Positions 1-5,197 of a DNA stretch of 8,390 nucleotides are shown piece by piece. This stretch comes from Catenibacterium sp900764725 (lineage in GTDB: Bacteria; Bacillota_I; Bacilli_A; Erysipelotrichales; Coprobacillaceae). Location of the stretch: the NCBI RefSeq assembly GCF_934754625.1, contig NZ_CAKVIU010000084.1. One strand, 5' to 3'. The stretch's first letter is position 1. Each line of letters starts with the position of its first letter. A model generated the notes under the pieces. The model searched no databases, had not been told where the DNA came from, and saw only the letters and a list, made by a program, of their open reading frames with translations. Made by a program: the position numbers and the translations under genes.

Positions 1-63
1 GTCGCTATAAAAATACATTATTATATAGGGTAATATAATTTGCAGTTATCAGATGGGTAGAGT

Positions 64-837
64 TTGCGGTTTAACAACAAGGCTAAGATTTATTTCGTAA
101 GGTATGCCGATGATTTCCTACTGTTTTGCGAAACTGAAGAAGAAGTCACAAGAGCAGGCAACATCGCTAAATCAGTCATTGAATCTTTAGGACTTGAAGT
201 TGCGATGAATAAAACCAAGGTAGTTAATTTCAAGAATGATGACTTTGATTTTCTAGGCTTCCATTTTAATCATTGGAGAACTAGCAAGAAAGGGAAAGAT
301 TACTATTCAATCGTTCCTACAGAAAAGTCAATTGAAACGTTCAAGAAGGCTATCAAGGATAAGACACAAAGGAAATGGACTAAACCAAAAGAAGAATGGA
401 TAAAGGATGTCAATCCTATCATCGTTGGTAAGACCAACTATTATTTGAATGTCTACAAGGCTCTCAAAGTATTTGAAGGTCGCTTACAGACACACTGTGT
501 TATTCATGCAATGAGTACATATCTAAACAGAATGGACAAATATGTGCGTCAGCGATTGAGGGTGTGCATGATACATAAACATCCATCAGTAAGAAAAGCA
601 TTTGGAATGTGTTATAAATGGAACATTGAATTCTTTGCATGCATCGGTTTAATTCCCTCAAAATGGTGGTTCTACTACAAGATGTGGGGAACCTATACTA
701 TTGAAAAGTATGTAGAATACCACATGCATAGAAATAAGGTTGACATGGACAAACGCATTCAAAAATCTAAAGAACTAGGTATAGCATTTTTCACAAATGA
801 GAGATTAAAGAAAATGGACTACTCTTTCTCAAAATAG
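64..837 (+). pseudogene. Group II intron reverse transcriptase/maturase, N-terminally truncated
   Basis: Full-length intron-encoded proteins promote splicing as maturases and copy the intron into DNA at its target. Seen: YADD (residues 14-17), the active-site aspartates of RT block 5; LGLEVAMNKTKV (42-53), block 6; FDFLGFHF (61-68), block 7; then a maturase/thumb region including NPIIVGKTNYY and a Trp/Tyr-rich stretch around 195-215. I see no C-terminal HNH endonuclease with paired cysteines; the tail after the maturase region is about 40 basic residues. Homologs usually have 400-600 residues, and RT blocks 0-4 are absent. The frame has a stop (58-60) two codons before the nominal TTG at 64, and no ribosome site is evident, so translation of the fragment is doubtful. 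No frameshift or stop interrupts the remaining 257 codons, suggesting recent truncation or a break near the window edge. Confidence 0.8.
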
Positions 838-870
838 TCCAAGCATAAATTAAATAAATAGTAAATTGGT

Positions 871-903
871 AAGCCGTATGCATTAATAGTGCACGTACGG
901 TTT
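871..903 (+). ncRNA. Group II intron domain V
   Basis: An 8-bp lower helix pairs 871-878 with 896-903, containing the catalytic AGC triad (872-874) with its usual G-U wobble. A two-base CG bulge follows at 894-895 on the 3' side. An upper helix pairs 879-882 with 890-893, with a further wobble 883-889. This layout and the CCGTA/TACGG core are the hallmark of domain V, the catalytic metal-binding helix. The apical loop is A-rich (around 884-888) and does not read as the usual GNRA tetraloop. Confidence 0.85.
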
Positions 904-906
904 GAT

Positions 907-939
907 AAGGGGCTAGCCTAGTGATAGGTTAGCCTACTT
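907..939 (+). ncRNA. Group II intron domain VI with bulged branch-point A
   Basis: A 10-bp helix pairs 911-920 with 925-934 (one G-U), closed by a GTGA loop of GNRA type. Below it, 910 can pair with 935 and 907-909 with 937-939, leaving A936 unpaired. That is the position expected for the branch-point adenosine that attacks the 5' splice site. The 3' splice site should lie a few bases downstream; A945-T946 is a plausible A-Y end, although that puts A936 slightly further from the end than the usual 7-8 bases. Confidence 0.7.
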
Positions 940-946
940 TCTTTAT

Positions 947-1275
947 GCAAAGGATTGACCAGTCAGTCAAGAATGTGAGAAGTGTTTCAAGATAGTTTTT
1001 ATGGGAAATTAGAAATAGTTTACTATTGTGTCTTTAATGTGATGTCTATTAACGAGATAAAAGTGTTTCTTTTAGCAAATAATTTATAAAGAGTAAGAAA
1101 ATAACCGCTTTGTGCAGTATATATAAGTAGAGTACAAAGTGAGGTGAAAGGAATTGTGAGGTTAGTTAAGAAATTGAAAAACAAGATCTCTAGTTGGTTG
1201 AATCATTTGCTGTACAAAGCTATAATGAGTTTGAAAATTATGGATCATTTAAATTTTCAAATGGAGGGATACAGC
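947..1275. other. Stretch without a convincing gene, upstream of the toxin-antitoxin pair
   Basis: About 330 bases between the intron end and the antitoxin start. From 1144 the antitoxin frame is open for 44 more codons and could start at GTG 1144 or 1156. The encoded stretch is Lys/Leu-rich and lies outside the expected Panacea domain, and a much better start exists at 1276, so I treat it as a leader or minor upstream reading frame. The notable element is the inverted repeat at 1108-1139. No RNA gene or IS end is recognisable. Confidence 0.5.
1108..1139. promoter_or_regulatory. Inverted repeat, candidate operator of the toxin-antitoxin operon
   Basis: CTTTGTGC (1108-1115) and GTACAAAG (1132-1139) are inverted copies, one mismatch from perfect, around a 16-base AT-rich centre containing TATATA-type sequence usable as a -10 element. 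Position upstream of a toxin-antitoxin operon suggests an autoregulatory site. No good -35 hexamer is visible, and in AT-rich DNA an 8-base inverted match may be chance. Confidence 0.35.
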
Positions 1276-1770
1276 ATGACAGCAAAGATAGCAATTGTGG
1301 ATAAACCAATAAAAGCAGATATCACTGATGTAGCCGATTGGTTCTTGTTAAAAGGAAATATGTCAAACAAAAAGATTCAGAAGCTTTGTTATTATGCACA
1401 GGCTTGGAGCTTAACACTTTTAGATCAGGATATAGCTGATCATTCTGAATTTGAAGCATGGGTACATGGTCCAGTAAATCGTACTTTATACCAAGTATAT
1501 GATGGCTATGGCTGGCATGAATTAAAGATTACTAATCGTGAAGAAACTATGGCTAGAATGGAAAAACTGTTCACTCCAGAGCAGGTTGAAGTATTAGAAG
1601 CAGTCTGGGATACTTATGGAGAGTATGGGGCTGATCAATTAGAGGCTTTAACCCATACAGAACTCCCATGGTTAGAACAAAGAACAGGTCTAGGTAAATT
1701 TGAAAGTAGTCATAATGTGATTTCTTCTACTACTATGAAGGAATACTATAATTCTATTAAAGTTAACTAA
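1276..1770 (+). CDS. Panacea-domain (DUF4065) antitoxin
   Basis: Likely the antitoxin of a two-gene system. The Panacea domain, formerly DUF4065 and related to SocA, is a portable antitoxin domain found beside many unrelated toxins, which it neutralises by direct binding. Seen in the 164 residues: VADWFLLKG (19-27), IQKLCYYAQAW (34-44), EAWVHGPV (60-67) and LEALTHTELPW (122-132), the conserved series of this family, plus a C-terminal M-x-x-Y-Y segment (154-158). The ATG at 1276 is chosen because GGAGGG (1263-1268) lies 7 bases upstream and because it leaves a short lead before the domain, as in homologs; GTG starts at 1144 or 1156 would add 40-44 basic residues. The next gene begins on the base after this stop codon, so the two are almost certainly co-translated. 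Family assignment is firm; the antitoxin role is inferred from family and arrangement. Confidence 0.85.
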   Translation: MTAKIAIVDKPIKADITDVADWFLLKGNMSNKKIQKLCYYAQAWSLTLLDQDIADHSEFEAWVHGPVNRTLYQVYDGYGWHELKITNREETMARMEKLFTPEQVEVLEAVWDTYGEYGADQLEALTHTELPWLEQRTGLGKFESSHNVISSTTMKEYYNSIKVN

Positions 1771-2253
1771 ATGAGCAAGAGAAAACTGATTGAAATTAAG
1801 AAAATTAAAAAGGAAAATTTTGTTCTTGCTAACCAATCGATTAATGCAAAGAATCATCCAGAAATTAATTTTAAATATTTATGGAAATGCAATGTTGGGT
1901 GTTTTAAAAGCTTAAGCAAATATAACTATAAGTATAAGGAAGAGAAAGTGTTTGATCAATTGCAGCAGTTTCTATATGAAGTGGATCAGTGCTCCAACTT
2001 AGATGAAGTTATTACTCAATACACATCTTCCAAAGGAAGCAAAGTAGATCCATCTAATACTTATTTACGAAGATTGAAAGCAACTTTTGAAGATGCATAT
2101 CCAGAAGAAAAAGAATTATTAAAGTCTGGTATAATTCATATACATTTAAAAAGAAATGGTAAAAATAAGTTTGTTATGTTTGGCATTCATTATGAGAGTG
2201 TGTTTTTTGTTCTAGCTTTTGATCCAAATCATAGTTTCAATAAACGAGTCTAG
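1771..2253 (+). CDS. Putative toxin partner of the Panacea antitoxin, unassigned family
   Basis: A 160-residue protein whose ATG abuts the antitoxin stop (TAAATG). No clear Shine-Dalgarno sequence lies inside the end of the antitoxin gene, so translation probably depends on ribosomes finishing the antitoxin. Such coupling is common in toxin-antitoxin operons. Seen: a strongly basic N-terminus (Lys/Arg in 2-14), a middle with LWKC (37-40) and a helical, acidic region (57-115), then a strand-rich C-terminus: IIHIHLKRNGKNKF (121-134), VMFGIH, VFFVLAFDPNH (144-154). There is no signal peptide or membrane segment, so it is cytosolic. I recall an H-x-K...G...VFYVLWxDPxH ending from small uncharacterised proteins but cannot name a family. 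It is not recognisably a RelE, Fic, toxSAS or HEPN protein. The toxin role is inferred from position and size. Its last codons form the terminator stem. Confidence 0.65.
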   Translation: MSKRKLIEIKKIKKENFVLANQSINAKNHPEINFKYLWKCNVGCFKSLSKYNYKYKEEKVFDQLQQFLYEVDQCSNLDEVITQYTSSKGSKVDPSNTYLRRLKATFEDAYPEEKELLKSGIIHIHLKRNGKNKFVMFGIHYESVFFVLAFDPNHSFNKRV

Positions 2254-2274
2254 CTCTACTAGCTAGGCTTTTTT
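2247..2274 (+). terminator. Rho-independent terminator of the toxin-antitoxin operon
   Basis: AGTCTAGCT (2247-2255) pairs with AGCTAGGCT (2261-2269), 9 bp with one G-U, around a CTACT loop, followed by T's to 2274. The TAG stop codon of the putative toxin (2251-2253) lies inside the 5' arm. Confidence 0.75.
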
Positions 2275-2321
2275 ACATTTTTCTCGTTCTGAAAAAAAGC
2301 CACCTTTTAACTATATACAGT

Positions 2322-2327
2322 TATAAT
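2322..2327 (+). promoter_or_regulatory. -10 element of the MFS transporter gene
   Basis: Perfect TATAAT. A start of transcription 6-8 bases later would fall after the ATG at 2326, which supports ATG 2350 as the true start codon. No good -35 hexamer is seen at 16-18 bases upstream, so the promoter may be weak or need an activator. Confidence 0.5.
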
Positions 2328-2349
2328 GAAATTCGTTGGAGGGGACATC

Positions 2350-3495
2350 ATGAAAAAGAACAGCTATATTTACCATGCCGGTACATCATTTTTCTTTTAT
2401 TTCGCATTTGCCTGTTACAATGCAATGCTTGCTTTATATTTAAGTGATATTCATTTTAATGCACAGCAGATATCACTCATTACTTCATCAGCACCACTAT
2501 TCTCAATCTTTGCTCAGCCTTATTTAGGAACACTAGCAGACCGCTTCCGTTCACCTAGAAAGGTTTCTTTAGTGGCATTATTTATTACAGTAGTAATGAA
2601 TATTATCTTTATGTTCTCACATCAGTTAATTATTTTATTAATTACTAGTGCAACTATTCTTGCCTTATTCAATGCAGTTACACCATTAACGGACAGAATT
2701 GGTGTTTCTTCACCTTATGACTTCGGTAAGATCAGATTATGGGGTTCTGTTGGTTATGCTATTAGTGCTCAGTTATGTGGTTTAGTATATGATGCAATTG
2801 CGCCTATTTCTATCTTTATTATTTTCCTCTTTGGTACAATAACAGTTCTTATCTGTATCCTAAGAGTCAATGATCCAGAAGTAGTGCAGACAGAAACAAA
2901 AGTAGAATATAGCTCTAAAGAAGCCTATAAGAGCCTCTTTAAGAATAAACAGTATATTATATTCCTATTAATCTCTTTCTTCTTCTGGGGCGCTTGTACA
3001 GCCAATTTCACATATATCTCTGTGTTCATTAAATCAGTCGGTGGTACAGCATCCATGGTAGGTACATATCAGTTATTTGCAACACTCTTTGAAGTACCTG
3101 CAATACTTGCTACAGACTTTATTATTAAGAAGTTCTCTTATAAACATATCATGGTATTCGCATGTATTATGTCTATAGTTAACTTTGTCTGGTATGCAAC
3201 ATTACCTAATCCAAACCTCATTGTTGCAGTCTTTGTATTCAAAGGCTTATCTACGATTCTATTTACTATGATCACAGTAAGATTAATTATGGAAATCGTA
3301 GAAGATAAGTATGTCTCTACAGCCTTTGGTTTACAAGCAACAGTAGGTAGAGGAATTGGTGCTGCAGTCGTCCAGTTAATTGGTGGTAAACTCATTGATA
3401 GCTTCTCTACAATGAGACCATTCTATTTGTTTTTATCCATATTAATTGTAACCGCTTTAGCATTATCCTTAACATTTAAAGAAAAACATGCTTAG
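2350..3495 (+). CDS. MFS transporter, LacY/NupG/HcaT-like branch
   Basis: A 381-residue cytoplasmic-membrane secondary transporter, of usual length for the superfamily, with about 12 hydrophobic segments split 6+6 by a charged cytoplasmic loop (about 172-201). Seen: GTLADRFRSPRKV (60-72), the motif A loop between helices 2 and 3; FGKIRLWGSVGYA (125-137), the R-x-W-G-S-x-G-Y signature I associate with the oligosaccharide/nucleoside proton-symporter-like group (LacY, NupG, HcaT, MFS_1_like); a short Lys/His-rich C-terminus. Start: ATG 2350 has GGAGGGG (2338-2344) 5 bases upstream, whereas ATG 2326 overlaps the -10 element. The gene stands alone between two terminators with its own promoter, so context does not identify the substrate. 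A sugar, nucleoside or small-molecule role, import or export, cannot be chosen from sequence. Confidence 0.85.
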   Translation: MKKNSYIYHAGTSFFFYFAFACYNAMLALYLSDIHFNAQQISLITSSAPLFSIFAQPYLGTLADRFRSPRKVSLVALFITVVMNIIFMFSHQLIILLITSATILALFNAVTPLTDRIGVSSPYDFGKIRLWGSVGYAISAQLCGLVYDAIAPISIFIIFLFGTITVLICILRVNDPEVVQTETKVEYSSKEAYKSLFKNKQYIIFLLISFFFWGACTANFTYISVFIKSVGGTASMVGTYQLFATLFEVPAILATDFIIKKFSYKHIMVFACIMSIVNFVWYATLPNPNLIVAVFVFKGLSTILFTMITVRLIMEIVEDKYVSTAFGLQATVGRGIGAAVVQLIGGKLIDSFSTMRPFYLFLSILIVTALALSLTFKEKHA

Positions 3496-3533
3496 AATCA
3501 TAATTCTTACAACATTATTAAATAATTCTTAAT

Positions 3534-3566
3534 AAAAAAAGAGTTGATATATTCAACTCTTTTTTC
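3534..3566 (+). terminator. Rho-independent terminator after the MFS gene
   Basis: GAGTTGA (3541-3547) pairs perfectly with TCAACTC (3553-3559) around TATAT, flanked by an A run on the left and a T run (3560-3565) on the right. The A and T runs can extend the stem and could let it act in both directions. Confidence 0.85.
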
Positions 3567-3569
3567 TAT

Positions 3570-3599
3570 TTCTTAAAAAATTCTTAAGAAAGTTCTTTA
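3570..3599 (+). repeat. Tandem TTCTTA-type repeats upstream of the NlpC/P60 gene
   Basis: TTCTTAA starts at 3570 and 3581 and TTCTTTA at 3593, giving 11- and 12-base periods, roughly one helical turn. The last copy lies about 19 bases before the -10 element, where a -35 would sit. The second copy is part of the palindrome TTCTTAAGAA (3581-3590). Further copies lie at 3504 and 3526 (before the terminator) and TTCTTG at 3626. The pattern suggests sites for a regulator binding direct repeats, but the sequence is very AT-rich. Confidence 0.4.
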
Positions 3600-3614
3600 T
3601 TTTTTTGTACATAG

Positions 3615-3623
3615 TGATATAAT
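3615..3623 (+). promoter_or_regulatory. Extended -10 promoter of the NlpC/P60 gene
   Basis: TGATATAAT is an exact TGn-TATAAT extended -10 element, 33 bases before the ATG at 3656. The -35 region is T-rich without a TTGACA match, which is tolerable for an extended -10 promoter. Transcription from about 3630 would exclude the in-frame TTG at 3629 as a start. Confidence 0.65.
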
Positions 3624-3655
3624 AATTCTTGTCGAAAAGAAAGGGAGTGGATTAC

Positions 3656-5167
3656 ATGGATAAGAAGACTAGAGAAGTTGTAGATTTCATGGTAGACCGT
3701 ATTAAAACTCAGAAGACAATGTTTATTCCAGTAGTCGCTATTTCAGCATTTGCATTAGTTGGTTATGCAGCAGCTGATAGAACAGCGCCTGTTGTTCATT
3801 CAAATAAATTAGTTGTACCTTATGGTACAGAATTAAAAGCAAGTGACTTCACTGTATCAGATAATAGAGACACAGTAAGTGTTATTAAAACAGAAATTAA
3901 TGATAGTGCTTATCAGAAGGATCAGATTGGTTCTTATAAAGTAAATGTCACTGTAAAGGATGCATTCAACAACGAGACAACAAAAGAAGTTGAAGTTAAG
4001 GTTGTTGATACAGAAGCACCTGCATTAGAATCAGTAAATAATGATGGATATGTTATTGATGTTGAAGCAAACAGCAACAATGATTTAAAACAGTTCATCA
4101 AAGCAACTGATAATGTAGATGGTGATGTTTCTGACTTCATTACTTTCGATCGTGGCTTAGATACATCTGTTTTAGGTGAACAGGTAATCCATGCAACTGT
4201 TGAAGATAATGCAGGTAATAAAGCAGAAAAAGACTTTACATTCAATGTAGGAGATACACTTGCTCCTGAAATGAATTTAAAGAATGGTAATATTACTGTT
4301 AACTATGGTGATGGCTTCGATATTAACAATTATGTTGAAGTAAAGGATAATTATGATGTAAATCCTACAATTACTGTAGAAGGTAATGTTGATACTAGAA
4401 ATATGACTGATGTACAGCCAATCAAGGTAACAGCAACAGATAGTTCTGGAAACCAGACTTCAAATGATTATGAAGTAAGAGTGGCTGATATTGCAGGACC
4501 AGTGATCACATTAAAGAGTGATACTGTAGATGTGAAGTATGGTTCTTCATTTGATGCTAAGTCTAACTTAGCTTCAGCTATCGATAACTTAGATGGTGAT
4601 GTAACAGGTAAAGTAGAAGTTACTGGAACTGTTAATACAAACAAAGCTGGTGCTTATCGTGTTTACTATAGAGTAACTGATAACGCTGGTAATAGATCTG
4701 AAACAAGTGCAAAGATCAATGTATCTGCTGCACCAGTAGTAAAAGTAAGAAATAACAACAGAGGCGGAAGCTATAACTTCGGTGGTCTTGGCGGAGGCGC
4801 TGCACAGGGTGGTATCGTTGGAACTGCACGTTCTAGACTTGGCTGTGCTTATCGTATGGGTGCTTCTGGACCAACAGTATTTGACTGTTCAGGATTCACT
4901 TCTTGGGTTTACAGCAAGAACGGTAAATCATTACCAAGAACTGCTGCAGCTCAGTATAGTGGAACTGCAAGAGTATCTAAGGATGGTTTAACTCCTGGTG
5001 ACTTAGTATTCTTCGCTGGAACTTATAAGTCTGGTATCTCACATGTAGGTATCTACATTGGTGGTGGACAGTTCATCCATGCTGCAAACTCTAAGACAGG
5101 TGTTACTATTTCTTCATTAAATAGTGGATATTATTCTGCACATTATGCAGGAGCAGGTAGAAGATAA
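3656..5167 (+). CDS. Cell-wall hydrolase: four Ig-like domains plus NlpC/P60 peptidase
   Basis: A 503-residue exported protein likely to cut peptide bonds in peptidoglycan stems (D,L-endopeptidase type). Seen: a 20-residue charged N-terminus, a hydrophobic segment (about 22-39) ending in YAAAD that is a signal peptide or anchor; four similar Ig-like repeats of about 80 residues (roughly 41-118, 119-201, 202-279, 280-357), each with an xAPxx start, a Y/VxYGxxF-type strand and D(N/S)xGN near its end, as in DUF5011-type surface domains; a Gly/Asn/Arg-rich linker (358-386); and the catalytic domain (387-503). Catalytic residues: Cys411 in FDCSGF, His463 in ISHVGIYIGGG and His475 as the likely third residue. 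Start: ATG 3656 has GGGAG at 3643-3647. There is no LPxTG anchor, so it is released or held by its N-terminus. Single-gene unit with its own promoter. Confidence 0.9.
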   Translation: MDKKTREVVDFMVDRIKTQKTMFIPVVAISAFALVGYAAADRTAPVVHSNKLVVPYGTELKASDFTVSDNRDTVSVIKTEINDSAYQKDQIGSYKVNVTVKDAFNNETTKEVEVKVVDTEAPALESVNNDGYVIDVEANSNNDLKQFIKATDNVDGDVSDFITFDRGLDTSVLGEQVIHATVEDNAGNKAEKDFTFNVGDTLAPEMNLKNGNITVNYGDGFDINNYVEVKDNYDVNPTITVEGNVDTRNMTDVQPIKVTATDSSGNQTSNDYEVRVADIAGPVITLKSDTVDVKYGSSFDAKSNLASAIDNLDGDVTGKVEVTGTVNTNKAGAYRVYYRVTDNAGNRSETSAKINVSAAPVVKVRNNNRGGSYNFGGLGGGAAQGGIVGTARSRLGCAYRMGASGPTVFDCSGFTSWVYSKNGKSLPRTAAAQYSGTARVSKDGLTPGDLVFFAGTYKSGISHVGIYIGGGQFIHAANSKTGVTISSLNSGYYSAHYAGAGRR

Positions 5168-5197
5168 GAAGATTCTAAAAAGAATCTTCTTTTTTTT
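5166..5197. terminator. Terminator shared by the two converging genes
   Basis: GAAGATTC (5168-5175) pairs perfectly with GAATCTTC (5182-5189) around TAAAAA, followed on the plus strand by T's to 5197: a strong terminator directly after the NlpC/P60 stop codon. Read leftward, the same hairpin ends the minus-strand gene, whose TAG stop (5177-5175) starts in the loop, though its following T tract is broken and weaker. Confidence 0.85.

Larger units (their letters stand above)
64..946 (+). mobile_element. 3' part of a group II intron (remnant)
   Basis: Seen: the C-terminal part of an intron-encoded reverse transcriptase/maturase, followed by RNA segments that fold as domains V and VI in the right order and spacing. 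Group II introns place this ORF in domain IV, just ahead of domains V and VI, so the arrangement fits. Missing: the 5' exon junction, domains I-III and the first half of the protein. Only 63 bases precede the recognisable part, and they have stops in every forward frame. The left limit is where homology becomes recognisable. The right limit is inferred from domain VI and an A-Y ending near 945-946, uncertain by several bases. Most likely a 5' deletion remnant, possibly unable to splice, though an assembly join at the window edge could give the same picture. Confidence 0.75.

Noticed and set aside
34..39. TATAAT near the left edge as a promoter for the RT fragment
   Set aside because: No -35 match and no ribosome site before the TTG at 64; the surrounding sequence is so AT-rich that the hexamer is expected by chance.
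1144..1275. Longer antitoxin start at GTG 1144
   Set aside because: Adds 44 basic residues outside the Panacea domain, whereas ATG 1276 has a good GGAGGG site; kept only as a finding to check.
2326..2349. Longer MFS start at ATG 2326
   Set aside because: Overlaps the TATAAT -10 element and has no ribosome site, while ATG 2350 has GGAGGGG at proper spacing.
3138..3395. 85-codon open frame on the minus strand
   Set aside because: Lies wholly inside the MFS gene on the opposite strand; no ribosome site, no recognisable domain, Ile/Thr-rich composition typical of an antisense shadow.
3605..3611. TTGTACA before the NlpC/P60 promoter as a WalR half-site
   Set aside because: No second half-site at 5-base spacing; a single short match is not enough.
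3629..3655. Longer NlpC/P60 start at TTG 3629
   Set aside because: Falls at or before the expected transcription start; ATG 3656 has its own ribosome site.
3934..4245. 103-codon open frame on the minus strand
   Set aside because: Antisense to the Ig-like repeats of the NlpC/P60 protein; Ser/Thr-rich shadow without a start signal.
4782..4991. 69-codon open frame on the plus strand
   Set aside because: Out-of-frame reading of the linker and catalytic domain of the NlpC/P60 gene; no ribosome site and no domain.
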